Shown in pieces: positions 34,032 through 42,588 of a stretch of DNA of 64,000 bases (its first letter is position 1; each line of letters opens with the position of its first letter). The DNA comes from Priestia megaterium NBRC 15308 = ATCC 14581. Its GTDB lineage: Bacteria > Bacillota > Bacilli > Bacillales > Bacillaceae_H. The notes beneath the pieces are model-generated. The model worked only from the letters and a program-made list of their open reading frames with translations. It made no database searches and was not told the origin of the DNA. The translations under genes were made by a program, and so were the position numbers. The DNA lies in NCBI RefSeq assembly GCF_000832985.1, contig NZ_CP009920.1:2908501-2972500 (forward strand), given 5' to 3'.

Positions 34032-35468
34032 ATGATAGAAGGACAACAGCAAACAAATGAATTAAAAAAGACGATGAAAAGCAGACATTTGTTTATGATT
34101 TCGCTCGGCGGGGTTATCGGTACAGGGTTCTTTTTAGGAACAGGATACACGATTAGCCAAGCAGGAGCGATTGGAGCTATCCTTTCGTTTATCGTAGGTG
34201 GCTTCATTATGTACTTAACAATGCTTTGCTTAGGGGAACTTGCAGTAGCAATGCCAGTTTCGGGTTCGTTTCAGACATATACAACAAAATTTATTGGCCC
34301 TGGTGTTGGTTTCGCTTTTGGATGGTTATATTGGTTGGGCTGGGCTGTAACGGTTGCATTAGAATTTTTGTCAGCAGGTCAGCTTATGCAAAGATGGTTT
34401 CCTGATTCTCCTGTATGGATCTGGTGTGCTATATTTGCCCTTTTATTATTCTCATTAAATGCACTGTCAGCTAAAGCGTTTGGTGAAGCGGAGTTTTGGT
34501 TTGCCAGCATTAAAGTGTTAGCTATTATTTTATTTATCGTGCTTGGTGGAGCTGCTATGTTTGGTTTTCTTCCACTAAGTAATGGAGACAGCGCACCGCT
34601 TTTCTCTAATTATACGGCTCATGGCGTGTTTCCTCACGGAATTAGTGCCGTGTTGATTACCATGATTACAGTTAACTTTTCATTCCAAGGCACGGAGCTT
34701 ATTGGTGTAGCGGCTGGGGAAAGTGAAAACCCAGACAAGACTGTACCAAGAGCCATTAAACAAACGGTATGGAGAACGCTTGTATTTTTTGTACTAGCTG
34801 TAGCTGTCTTAGCGGGTATGATTCCGCTTGAAAAAGCAGGCGTAGTTGAGAGTCCATTTGTTGTTGTATTTGACCAAATTGGTATTCCATATGCAGCAGA
34901 TATTATGAACTTTGTTATCCTAACGGCACTGTTATCTGTAGCTAACTCAGGTCTTTATGCAGCAACGCGTATGCTGTATTCATTGTCAAAAGATAACATG
35001 GCAAGTTCAGCTTTCATGAAAGTAAATAAACGCGGTGTGCCGATGAATGCCCTGCTTTTAACATTAGGCATTGCGCTTTTATCTTTACTTTCAGGATTCT
35101 TTGCTCAAGAAACAGTATTTGTATGGCTCATTTCTGCAGCGGGTTTAGGTGCACAAATCGGCTGGATTACGATTGCTGCATCACTGCTTGCATTTAGAAA
35201 AAGATATATAAATCAAGGAGGGCAAATCGAGGATTTAAAATTTAAAGTCCCTCTTTACCCGGTATTACCTTTAATCGCATTAGTATTAAATACAATCGTA
35301 TTGGGAAGCATGGCATTTGATGCAGAACAGCGAATGGCGTTGTATGTCGGTATTCCACTAGCGCTGCTGTTTTATGCTTATTATCATGCACGTGTAAAAA
35401 AGAAAGTTGATTTATCTATCAGCCGTCAAGAAGTGCAGCTTAAAGACGACAAAAAAGTAATTTTATAA
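34032..35468 (+). CDS. Amino-acid permease, AAT family (MmuP-like)
   Basis: A 478-residue permease with twelve helices. The first helices carry LKKTMKSRHLFMISLGGVIGTG (34056 on) and the chain follows the S-methylmethionine permease MmuP of E. coli closely in several places (MPVSGSFQTY, FSFQGTELIGVAAGESENP, VPRAIKQTVWR). The substrate may be S-methylmethionine or another neutral amino acid; the methyl-acceptor gene mmuM is 20 kb away, so linkage does not settle it. I place the start at ATG 34032 behind AAAGGA; TTG 34011 is an alternative without a ribosome site. Confidence 0.85.
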   Translation: MIEGQQQTNELKKTMKSRHLFMISLGGVIGTGFFLGTGYTISQAGAIGAILSFIVGGFIMYLTMLCLGELAVAMPVSGSFQTYTTKFIGPGVGFAFGWLYWLGWAVTVALEFLSAGQLMQRWFPDSPVWIWCAIFALLLFSLNALSAKAFGEAEFWFASIKVLAIILFIVLGGAAMFGFLPLSNGDSAPLFSNYTAHGVFPHGISAVLITMITVNFSFQGTELIGVAAGESENPDKTVPRAIKQTVWRTLVFFVLAVAVLAGMIPLEKAGVVESPFVVVFDQIGIPYAADIMNFVILTALLSVANSGLYAATRMLYSLSKDNMASSAFMKVNKRGVPMNALLLTLGIALLSLLSGFFAQETVFVWLISAAGLGAQIGWITIAASLLAFRKRYINQGGQIEDLKFKVPLYPVLPLIALVLNTIVLGSMAFDAEQRMALYVGIPLALLFYAYYHARVKKKVDLSISRQEVQLKDDKKVIL

Positions 35469-35473
35469 AAATC

Positions 35474-35511
35474 AAAAGACGCAAAAGCCTAGGTTTTTGC
35501 GTCTTTTTTTA
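35474..35511 (+). terminator. Terminator of the AAT permease
   Basis: AAAAGACGCAAAA pairs with TTTTTGCGTCTTTT, then TTTATT. Confidence 0.85.
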
Positions 35512-35550
35512 TTGATTATTTGTAAACTAGTAATAAAATTAAGTTGACAA
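35512..35550 (+). promoter_or_regulatory. bioY promoter overlapped by a BirA operator
   Basis: TTGTAAAC (35520-35527), 15 bp, and GTTGACAA (35543-35550) form the inverted repeat typical of biotin repressor sites. A likely promoter, TTGATT (35512) with TAAAAT (35534) at 16 bp, lies inside it, so BirA binding would block RNA polymerase. The operator ends 55 bp before the bioY start. Confidence 0.8.
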
Positions 35551-35604
35551 ATAAAAAGAAATTATTGCAAACTTAAAGCAATGAAAAGAGAAAGGAGGGT
35601 GAAT

Positions 35605-36168
35605 ATGAAACCGAAAACAATGGCGTATGTTTCCTTATTTGCAGCTTTAACGGCGATTGGTGCATTTATAAAAATTCCTATTCCCTACATACCGTTTACT
35701 CTTCAAATTGTTCCTGTTTATTTAGCCGGTGCGCTGTTAGGTCCGCGTTTAGGTTTGTATAGTCAGCTATGCTACATAGGTATTGGGTTAATCGGTGTTC
35801 CGGTTTTTGCAGAAGGAGGAGGTTTAGGGTATATCTTCAAACCAACGTTTGGCTATTTAATTGGCTATGCTATGGGTGCATTTATGAACGGCTACCTTAT
35901 TCAAAAATATGACTTAAAGAAACCTTTTTCTATCTTTTCAGCTAATTTATCTACGTTAGCTATTGTGTACGCAGTCGGCTGCTTCTGGCTTTACGGAGCA
36001 ATGAAATGGATAATTGAAAAGCCTCTTTCACTGAGTGATACACTTCTTTTTGGAGCTGTTTTGCCAATGCCTGGAGATCTTTTGTTATGTATTTTATGTT
36101 CAGTGCTGATTCACCGAATGCAGCCTCAATTTAGTCGTTTGTCATCAAAGCGGGTCAAAGCGGGGTAA
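35605..36168 (+). CDS. bioY: Biotin transporter BioY (S component)
   Basis: A 187-residue protein with six membrane helices. The blocks FIKIPIPYIPFTLQIVPVYLAG and GALLGPRLGLYSQLCYIGIGLIGVPVF in the first half are typical of BioY. It imports biotin, with or without the ECF energising module. ATG 35605 follows AAAGGAGGG at good spacing; the upstream ATG 35581 has no ribosome site. It is the first gene of a BirA-controlled operon with bioD and bioA, so uptake and synthesis are regulated together. Confidence 0.93.
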   Translation: MKPKTMAYVSLFAALTAIGAFIKIPIPYIPFTLQIVPVYLAGALLGPRLGLYSQLCYIGIGLIGVPVFAEGGGLGYIFKPTFGYLIGYAMGAFMNGYLIQKYDLKKPFSIFSANLSTLAIVYAVGCFWLYGAMKWIIEKPLSLSDTLLFGAVLPMPGDLLLCILCSVLIHRMQPQFSRLSSKRVKAG

Positions 36169-36198
36169 CTAAGACATAGAAAAAAAGGAGAGAAAAAA

Positions 36199-36921
36199 AT
36201 GGGCAAAGCGTATTTTATTACGGGAACTGGAACAGATATTGGAAAAACCCTGGTTACAAGTATTTTGTATAAAGTACTTGGTCGTCTAGGAATAAAAACG
36301 ACAATTTGCAAACCATTTCAAACTGGCTACCAAGACGAAATTGGAGGTTATCCAGATATTCACTGGTTTGAAACAAGGCTTGGAGTAGCAGATACGGGTA
36401 TTTATCAGTTAAAGCCGGAGACGTCTCCTCATTTGGCTATTGCACTGAGCAACAAGCAAGTGGAGCCTTCAATCGTCTTAAAACGCATTAATGAATTAAA
36501 AAAGAAATTTGATGTAGTGCTCGTAGAAGGAGCGGGAGGTCTTGCCGTGCCTTTAATTGAGGAGGAAACAACGTTTTATATGACAAAAGATTTGATGATA
36601 GATGCACAAATGCCGGTTATTGCTGTTGGAACGACGGGATTAGGAGCTATTCATGATGCGCTTTCTACCTTTTCATATGCAAGTGAGCATCACCTTAAAA
36701 TCAACGGACTCATTTTTAATCGTTTTAATCACAGCAGTATCATTCATAACGACAATGTTCGAACGATTGAAAAGCTGCTTCAAATATCATCTCTAATGAC
36801 CGTTCCAGTATTCACACATATCGATGAAGAGTTAGATGCATATATTGAGAAAATGATGAGGCAAAAAAGTGTTATTCAACATATTCAGGAGGTGTTTGAC
36901 TGTGCCGTATCAAAAAGCTGA
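36199..36921 (+). CDS. bioD: Dethiobiotin synthetase
   Basis: A 240-residue P-loop ligase that closes the ureido ring of dethiobiotin from diaminopelargonic acid, CO2 and ATP. The P-loop is GTGTDIGKT at residues 8-16. FQTGY and VVLVEGAGGLAVPL are the substrate and magnesium blocks. The ATG follows AAAAAAGGAGAG. The 3' end overlaps the start of bioA by 20 bp, so the two are probably coupled in translation. Confidence 0.95.
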   Translation: MGKAYFITGTGTDIGKTLVTSILYKVLGRLGIKTTICKPFQTGYQDEIGGYPDIHWFETRLGVADTGIYQLKPETSPHLAIALSNKQVEPSIVLKRINELKKKFDVVLVEGAGGLAVPLIEEETTFYMTKDLMIDAQMPVIAVGTTGLGAIHDALSTFSYASEHHLKINGLIFNRFNHSSIIHNDNVRTIEKLLQISSLMTVPVFTHIDEELDAYIEKMMRQKSVIQHIQEVFDCAVSKS

Positions 36922-38275
36922 GCTGGAGAAATGGGATAAAGAATATGTATGGCATCCGTTTACACAAATGAAAGCTTATCGTCAATCCAACCCTCTTATT
37001 ATTGAAAGAGGAGAAGGAAGCTATTTATATGATGTAGAGGGAAACAAATATTTAGATGGATACGCTTCTCTATGGGTGAACGTGCATGGACATAATGATC
37101 CGGAATTAAATACAGCTTTACATATACAAGTGGAAAGATTAGCGCATTCTACGCTGCTTGGATCGGCAAACGTTCCATCCATTTTGTTAGCCAAAAAGCT
37201 AGCGGAAATTACTCCTGGCAGCTTATCGAAAGTCTTCTACTCTGATACAGGCTCCGCCGCTGTTGAAATTGCGTTGAAAATTGCCTATCAATATTGGCAA
37301 AATCTCGACTCTGTAAAGTACAAAAACAAAAGTAAATTTATCTCATTGAATGAGGCATATCACGGAGATACAATCGGGGCAGTCAGTGTAGGAGGCATGG
37401 ATTTATTTCATCGCATCTTTAAGCCATTGCTGTTTGAACGAATTCCCGCACCTTCTCCTTATACTTACCGTATGGAAGGATTTGAAACGGAAGAGCAAGC
37501 TTCAGCTTACTGTATTCACCAGCTAGAGAAGCTCTTGCAGAACAAAGGGGAAGAAGTAGCCGGGTTGATTATTGAACCGCTTGTGCAAGGAGCAGCGGGT
37601 ATTATTACCCATCCTCCCGGTTTTTTAAAACAAGTAGAGCTGCTGTGCAAAGCGTACGGGGTATTGCTGATTTGTGACGAAGTAGCAGTTGGATTTGGAC
37701 GAACAGGAACGCTGTTTGCATGTGAACAAGAAGATGTTGTACCGGATATTATGTGTGTAGGAAAAGGGATAACAGGAGGATATATGCCGCTTGCTGCTAC
37801 GTTAACAAGCGAAAAGATATTTAATGCTTTTTTAGCTCATCCGGATGAAAATAAAACGTTCTTCCATGGCCATACGTATACGGGAAATCAATTAGCCTGT
37901 GCAGTAGCGCTTAAAAATATTGAACTGATAGAAGAAAGAGAATTAATCCGTAGTGTAAAAGAAAAGGAAAAAGTTTTTAAACGCTATCTATTAAAGCTTT
38001 ATGAACTGCCTAATGTGGGAGACATTAGACAACGAGGTTTAATGGCAGGAATCGAGATTGTGAAAGACCGTCAAACAAAATCGATTTTTGGAGATAAAAA
38101 AGTGATGGGAGACATTATTTTAGCCGCTCGCCAAAAAGGTTTAATTATTAGAGAGCTAGGTCCTGTGATTACGATGATGCCTATTCTTTCAATGACAAAC
38201 GAAGAATTAAAAACAATGGTTGAAATTGTATATGAATCAATTAAAGAAGTAATCGCACGTCATACAGTGAGTTAA
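36902..38275 (+). CDS. bioA: Adenosylmethionine-8-amino-7-oxononanoate aminotransferase
   Basis: A 457-residue class III aminotransferase that makes 7,8-diaminopelargonic acid. N-terminal WHPFTQMKAY is the BioA signature. DTGSAAVEIALKIAYQYW binds PLP phosphate, LICDEVAVGFGRTG holds the PLP aspartate, and VGKGITGGYMPLAAT holds the PLP lysine. Start is GTG 36902, 7 nt after AGGAGGTG, inside the end of bioD. BioF and BioB genes are not in this operon. The stop is followed within 10 nt by a short copy of the repeat. Confidence 0.95.
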   Translation: MPYQKAELEKWDKEYVWHPFTQMKAYRQSNPLIIERGEGSYLYDVEGNKYLDGYASLWVNVHGHNDPELNTALHIQVERLAHSTLLGSANVPSILLAKKLAEITPGSLSKVFYSDTGSAAVEIALKIAYQYWQNLDSVKYKNKSKFISLNEAYHGDTIGAVSVGGMDLFHRIFKPLLFERIPAPSPYTYRMEGFETEEQASAYCIHQLEKLLQNKGEEVAGLIIEPLVQGAAGIITHPPGFLKQVELLCKAYGVLLICDEVAVGFGRTGTLFACEQEDVVPDIMCVGKGITGGYMPLAATLTSEKIFNAFLAHPDENKTFFHGHTYTGNQLACAVALKNIELIEERELIRSVKEKEKVFKRYLLKLYELPNVGDIRQRGLMAGIEIVKDRQTKSIFGDKKVMGDIILAARQKGLIIRELGPVITMMPILSMTNEELKTMVEIVYESIKEVIARHTVS

Positions 38276-38281
38276 ATAACA

Positions 38282-38432
38282 AGAGGATAGGACAAAAGTT
38301 TTTTATTTAGTTGAAAAAAGATCCGAACGATGAAGCGTTCGGATCTTTTTATGGTTATGGTAACGTGAATGTACTCTATTTAGCTGCTTCTAGCGGTTGA
38401 TTGGTGTAGTTATCTCTCAATCTCTTCTTTTT
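38282..38432 (+). repeat. Interspersed repeat, copy F (short derivative)
   Basis: About 150 bp. The left end AAGAGGATAGGACAAAAG, the hairpin (GATCCGAACG...CGTTCGGATC at 38324-38348, then TTTTTA), the TTAGCTGCTTCTAGCGGTTGATTGG block and a right end TCTCTCAATCTCTT remain. The GC-rich central palindrome is missing. It begins 7 bp after the bioA stop and would act as the terminator of the bio operon. Confidence 0.75.
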
Positions 38433-38436
38433 TTTA

Positions 38437-38619
38437 TCAATAAATATTTTTAATACTTGATAGGCGAAGTGATCGTACATGCTGATTTTCATCTTTTAAT
38501 AGAAGAGTTTGTTCGAGTAAGTTTAAGTTTTGAATATAACCTTTTACCGTTTGAACAAAACCGTTGTTTTGATAGTTAATAGTTAATAATTTATTTGTTT
38601 TTAGCGCTTTTAAAATCAT
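38437..38619 (-). CDS. YolD-like small protein, paralogue 1 (60 residues)
   Basis: A 60-residue protein starting MILKALKTNK and ending LRLSSIKNIY. It resembles the C-terminal small-barrel part of YolD-like proteins, without their N-terminal region. Two paralogues lie at 49694 and 52275 with the same length, the same start and the same ending (I-K-x-I-Y). The ATG follows AGAAAGGAGAA. This copy is the most divergent of the three (QNNGFVQTVKGYIQNL against YENGLLQTFKGKIQNL). Function unknown. Confidence 0.75.
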   Translation of the reverse strand: MILKALKTNKLLTINYQNNGFVQTVKGYIQNLNLLEQTLLLKDENQHVRSLRLSSIKNIY

Positions 38620-38995
38620 ACCTATTTTCTCCTTTCTTATATCGTAGCTGACGAAAAACTACAAAATAACGAAGAAGCATTGGAGGCTTGTATTATTTAT
38701 AAAAATCACTCTATTTTTTATAAATGCTCTCCTGCTACTAATAGTAGAGAGCGATGGTGAAAAATAGATGAAAGATAAAGGATAAGGTTTGATTTATTGT
38801 AATGAACTGACTTTTCCTTTACAAATACCTATTTCAAATTTCTTTTTAGTGATAAAATACTGTTAGTGAAATAACTACTTCTTTTCATTAAAGGGTAAGA
38901 ACGGGTTATATTGATAGAGTTTTAGTTCTCTATTTCTAGTAATGAAATAAGAGATAGAGAAATAGACTAATAAAAATCAATCAAGGAGTTTTTTT
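38620..38995. other. Divergent intergenic region, YolD-like gene / TerC-family gene
   Basis: Non-coding, about 375 bp. A hairpin TCTCTAT...ATAGAGA is at about 38926-38960, 30-70 bp before the TerC start. I searched for the yybP-ykoY manganese riboswitch that precedes some TerC-family genes and did not see its conserved GC-rich blocks. Confidence 0.4.
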
Positions 38996-39661
38996 ATGGA
39001 TCAGAGTTTTATTTTAAATCTTTTAGAAATTTTACTGATTAACATTGTACTGAGTGGCGATAACGCAGTCGTGATTGCTTTAGCTTGTCGGAATCTTCCG
39101 GACGAGCATCGAAACAAAGCGGTTGTTTTCGGTACATTAGGAGCGGTTGTATTACGTGTAGGGCTAACGTTTGTCGCTGTCTATTTATTAACAATTCCAT
39201 TTTTAAATTTCATCGGAGGCCTGCTTCTTCTATGGATTGCGATTAGTCTTTTAAAAGGTGAAGATGACGGAGATATTAAAGCGAATTCAACTCTAGCAGG
39301 TGCTATTAAAACAATTATTATAGCGGATCTTGTTATGAGTTTAGATAACGTAGTAGCGGTTGCGGGTGCGGCTAACGGCAGTATTCTACTCATTATCCTT
39401 GGTCTTGTTATCAGCATTCCGTTAATCATTTGGGGAAGTCAGCTTTTAATGAAAATTATGGAAAAATTCCCAATTATCATCATTGCTGGAGCAGCGCTTC
39501 TTGGCTATACTGCTGGTGAAATGATCTTTAAAGACAAAGCGGTGGGACACGTATTAGAAGGGTTAAATCCGCATTTGCATACGATTATTCCTATTTTGTT
39601 AGCTATTTTAGTTGTTGTTGTTGGGAAACTTAGCGGACGTTCTAAAAAAGAAACGCATTAA
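38996..39661 (+). CDS. TerC-family integral membrane protein (YjbE-type)
   Basis: A 221-residue protein with about seven helices. The TerC signatures are LSGDNAVVIALACRNL near residue 20 and DLVMSLDNVVAVAGAA near residue 107, each with a conserved aspartate in a helix. Family members are linked to export of manganese or other metals and to loading of secreted enzymes. The length and the YjbE-like N-terminus suggest the YjbE group. The ATG follows AAGGAG. The stop is followed after 8 bp by repeat copy B. Confidence 0.85.
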   Translation: MDQSFILNLLEILLINIVLSGDNAVVIALACRNLPDEHRNKAVVFGTLGAVVLRVGLTFVAVYLLTIPFLNFIGGLLLLWIAISLLKGEDDGDIKANSTLAGAIKTIIIADLVMSLDNVVAVAGAANGSILLIILGLVISIPLIIWGSQLLMKIMEKFPIIIIAGAALLGYTAGEMIFKDKAVGHVLEGLNPHLHTIIPILLAILVVVVGKLSGRSKKETH

Positions 39662-39668
39662 TCCTAAA

Positions 39669-40007
39669 AAAGAGGTTGGGACAAAAGTATTTAAGATGAA
39701 GTGAAAAACGAACCACTAATCAAACATTTTGATTAGTGATTCGTTTTTTTGTTGGGATGAACGTAGGCTTCATTTGTTTAGATCCATCTAGCAGTTGATT
39801 GGAGGACAAGGCGAAGACTCCTGCGGGAAAAGCGGAACAGATGAGACCCCGCAGGAGCGTACGCGACGAGGAGGCTCATCGGCCGCCCGCGGAAAGCGAA
39901 GTCTTGTACGGAAATCAACTGCGGTGTCATAAGCGGTTCAGCTCATGTATCCCATTTATTCGTCTTTAGATTGAATTCATCTGGCTATGTCTCAACCTCT
40001 TTTTTTA
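39669..40007 (+). repeat. Interspersed terminator-bearing repeat, copy B (most complete)
   Basis: About 335 bp. Ends AAAGAGGTTGGGACA and TGTCTCAACCTCTTT are near-perfect inverted repeats. The left part has the hairpin AACGAACCACTAATCAAA/TTTTGATTAGTGATTCGTT (39706-39746) followed by Ts. The centre is a nested palindrome from CAGTTGATT to AATCAACTG, with ACTCCTGCGGG/CCCCGCAGGAG and GATGAG/CTCATC stems inside. It fills the space between the convergent terC-like gene and dctP exactly. Confidence 0.88.
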
Positions 40008-41276
40008 TTACTTAGCTAATGGAGGTGCGGAATTAACGTCTTGTACTGTTTCTACAGGAGGATGAAATTCATTTTCCATTTTCGATACAACTACAGTTGC
40101 TACACCATTTCCAATTAAGTTTGTAATGGCACGAGCTTCCGACATAAAGCGGTCTACCCCAATTAACAGCGCGATTCCTTCAACTGGAATCATCGGGAAT
40201 GCAGCAAGCGTAGCTGCTAGTGTAATAAATCCAGAGCCAGTAACTCCGGCAGCTCCTTTAGACGTTAACATTAAAATACCAAGTAGCGTAATCTCTTGCA
40301 TTAACGACAGGTCGACTCCATACGCTTGAGCGATAAAGATAGCAGCCATTGATAAGTAGATTGCTGTTCCATCTAGGTTAAATGAGTAACCAGTTGGAAT
40401 GACAAGTCCTACTACAGATTTTGAACATCCGTACTTCTCCATTTTGTCCATCATTTTTGGCAGTGCAGATTCCGAAGAAGACGTACCTAATACAAGTAGA
40501 ATTTCTTCTTTAATAAAAGCAATGAATTTAAAAATATTAAATCCATAAATCTTAGCAATGGTTCCAAGTACAAATACAATAAATAAGAACATAGTAATGT
40601 AAACAGATCCCATTAAGAAACCGAGTTTTTGAAGAGAGCCTATTCCAAAGTTACCGATCGTATAAGCCATCGCTCCAAACGCGGCAATAGGTGAAAGTTT
40701 CATAATCATATTAACAATTCCAAAGAAAATATCTGTACAGCGTTCAAAGAATGTAATGACAGGAGCCGCTTTTTCGCCGAGTGTAGCTGTAGCCATTCCA
40801 AATAGTACGGCAAAGAATAAGATTGGCAATAATTCACCATTTGCCATTGCGCCAAATACGCTGTCTGGAATAATTCCCATGATAAACTCCATAAAGCCAT
40901 GCTCCGCTTCAGCTGCTTGCTGCGTATATTGAGTAACATCAGCTCCGCTTGCGCCATTGATATTAAAGCCAGCCCCAGGTTTGATAAAGTTTACAACGAT
41001 AATTCCAATTGCTAAGGCAAAAGTAGTGACAATCTCAAAGTATAAAAGAGCTTTACCTCCAATTCGTCCCACTTTCTTTAAATCTCCCATGCTTCCGATA
41101 CCGATGACCACTGTTAAGAAAATAATTGGGGCAATCACCATCTTAATTAATTTAATGAAGATATCAGCCAATACTTTTAATTTAGCTCCAAATTCAGGAA
41201 ACATGAAGCCAATTGCAATACCAAGAAGGATACCGATAACAACTTGAACAGTTAGATTTTTAAAACTTAATTTCAT
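40008..41276 (-). CDS. dctP: C4-dicarboxylate/glutamate:cation symporter DctP
   Basis: A 422-residue DAACS carrier. The hallmark [15 protein letters not shown] hairpin and the unwound-helix block NLDGTAIY are present, with [15 protein letters not shown] near the C-terminus. It imports succinate, fumarate and malate with protons or sodium. The length matches B. subtilis DctP (about 421), and the neighbours are the DctB/DctS/DctR homologues, which supports C4-dicarboxylates over glutamate. A tandem repeat and a cre site lie upstream. The start ATG follows CGAAAGGAG. Confidence 0.92.
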   Translation of the reverse strand: MKLSFKNLTVQVVIGILLGIAIGFMFPEFGAKLKVLADIFIKLIKMVIAPIIFLTVVIGIGSMGDLKKVGRIGGKALLYFEIVTTFALAIGIIVVNFIKPGAGFNINGASGADVTQYTQQAAEAEHGFMEFIMGIIPDSVFGAMANGELLPILFFAVLFGMATATLGEKAAPVITFFERCTDIFFGIVNMIMKLSPIAAFGAMAYTIGNFGIGSLQKLGFLMGSVYITMFLFIVFVLGTIAKIYGFNIFKFIAFIKEEILLVLGTSSSESALPKMMDKMEKYGCSKSVVGLVIPTGYSFNLDGTAIYLSMAAIFIAQAYGVDLSLMQEITLLGILMLTSKGAAGVTGSGFITLAATLAAFPMIPVEGIALLIGVDRFMSEARAITNLIGNGVATVVVSKMENEFHPPVETVQDVNSAPPLAK

Positions 41277-41303
41277 ACGTAATGCTCCTTTCGAGAATGT
41301 TTT

Positions 41304-41318
41304 TGTTAACGTTTACAT
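41304..41318 (-). promoter_or_regulatory. CcpA (cre) site upstream of dctP
   Basis: Read on the minus strand ATGTAAACGTTAACA matches the cre consensus WTGNAARCGNWWWCA at every position. It lies 28 bp before the dctP start codon, probably downstream of the promoter, where CcpA would block elongation when glucose is present. Confidence 0.78.
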
Positions 41319-41379
41319 TATTCTTATCCTTATATTAACTGATAATTTTAACTATTTATATTTCTGGTGATAATGTTCT

Positions 41380-41397
41380 TTTTGGTCATTTTGGTCA
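41380..41397 (-). promoter_or_regulatory. Tandem 9-bp repeat, candidate DctR operator
   Basis: Two perfect adjacent copies of TTTTGGTCA (on the minus strand TGACCAAAA twice) end about 104 bp before the dctP start. Position and form suit an activator of the CitB/DcuR family. The assignment to DctR is inferred. Confidence 0.5.
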
Positions 41398-41430
41398 AAA
41401 AAAGTGATGAACATATAGTCATCACTTTTT
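41397..41430 (-). terminator. Terminator of dctB
   Basis: On the minus strand AAAAAGTGATGA pairs with TCATCACTTTTTTT around an 8-nt loop; it overlaps the dctB stop codon. Confidence 0.82.
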
Positions 41431-42480
41431 GCTTTCGATATTTTTTATTTGTTGAATGATATCAAGCGTTTGTTTTGTGGCATTGTTTTCAAACGATTGA
41501 TAAAGAGAGTTAAACTGTTTTTTCCATTCAGCTTTTTGTAAATCATTTAAGTAATAAACGCGCATGCCAGATTTATTTTTTATTTGCTGCAGCTGTTCAT
41601 CGTTCATCATTTTTGATTGAGTCCAAATCCAGTTAGTTGTTTCTACCATTGCATCACTTAATAGTTGTTTTACATCTTCAGGGAGGCTGTCCCAATACTT
41701 TTCATCCATTAGAACAGCGTAGCCCAAGTATCCATGGTTGCTGATGGTCATATATTTTTGCAGCTCGTACAAACGTTTTGAATAAATATTAGAAATGGTA
41801 TTTTCCTGTCCATCAAATTCCTGTCGTTCAAGGGATTGATATACTTTATTAAACGAGACAGCCTGAGGCTTGGCGCCAAGAAGTTCAAATTGTTTTTTGA
41901 TTACTTCACTTGGCATAATGCGAAATGTTTGACCTTGAAAATCTGCTGGATGGAGCAAAGGTTTCGTATTGCTAGTCATTTGTTTAAAGCCGTTGCTCCA
42001 TAAAGCAAGCCCTTTAATGTTTTTCTCTTGCAGCGTACTCAACAAATCCTGTCCGATTTTACCGGTAAACACTTGTTTTGCCTCGCTGTAATCATCGAAA
42101 ATGAAGGGAAGATCAAAAAGTTGCCACGTAGAGGAGAGGTCGCTTAGCTTTGAAATGGAAGGTGCAATCATTTGTACATCATTTCGGCGAAGGGCGGCAA
42201 GTTCTTCGTCGTCTGAATACAATACGCCGTTTGAATATACTTCAATTTTAACTTTACCATCCGATTTTTGATTAACGATTTCAGCAAATTTTTGAGCGGC
42301 TAAGCCTTTTGGAGTATTTTCAGCTACCACGTGGCTAAAATTAATCACAATTTGCTTATTTAATCCTTTTTGCTCATCGTCATGATACACATTATCCTGA
42401 TTTATAACCGTATACTGCAAAAAAACATAGATCATCAAGAAAACGCTAACAATGATACTTGCCCCTATAAACATCTTCAA
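41422..42480 (-). CDS. dctB: C4-dicarboxylate-binding protein DctB (TRAP-type DctP fold)
   Basis: About 352 residues: one N-terminal membrane anchor or signal (residues 3-22), then a TRAP-type solute-binding domain. FSHVVAENTPKGLAAQKFAEIVN, VLYSDDEELAALRRNDVQMIAPS and the DGQENTISNIYSKRLYE ligand strand follow B. subtilis DctB closely as I recall it. No TRAP membrane subunits are present; in B. subtilis DctB works with DctS and the carrier as a sensing unit. TTG 42480 is 9 nt after GAGG; GTG 42495 in frame is possible but poorly placed. Confidence 0.88.
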   Translation of the reverse strand: MKMFIGASIIVSVFLMIYVFLQYTVINQDNVYHDDEQKGLNKQIVINFSHVVAENTPKGLAAQKFAEIVNQKSDGKVKIEVYSNGVLYSDDEELAALRRNDVQMIAPSISKLSDLSSTWQLFDLPFIFDDYSEAKQVFTGKIGQDLLSTLQEKNIKGLALWSNGFKQMTSNTKPLLHPADFQGQTFRIMPSEVIKKQFELLGAKPQAVSFNKVYQSLERQEFDGQENTISNIYSKRLYELQKYMTISNHGYLGYAVLMDEKYWDSLPEDVKQLLSDAMVETTNWIWTQSKMMNDEQLQQIKNKSGMRVYYLNDLQKAEWKKQFNSLYQSFENNATKQTLDIIQQIKNIESKK

Positions 42481-42588
42481 AATGTCCAACCTCACGATTC
42501 AATAATTTTTCTCTACAAATATTCTAACACGCAATTTCTCAACGTGGTAAAATTAAAATAAACTTCAATCAGCAGTAGGTGTTCCGCT

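Noticed and set aside
38620-38995. yybP-ykoY manganese riboswitch before the TerC-family gene
   Set aside because: The conserved GC-rich loops are not there; only a simple AT-rich hairpin is visible.
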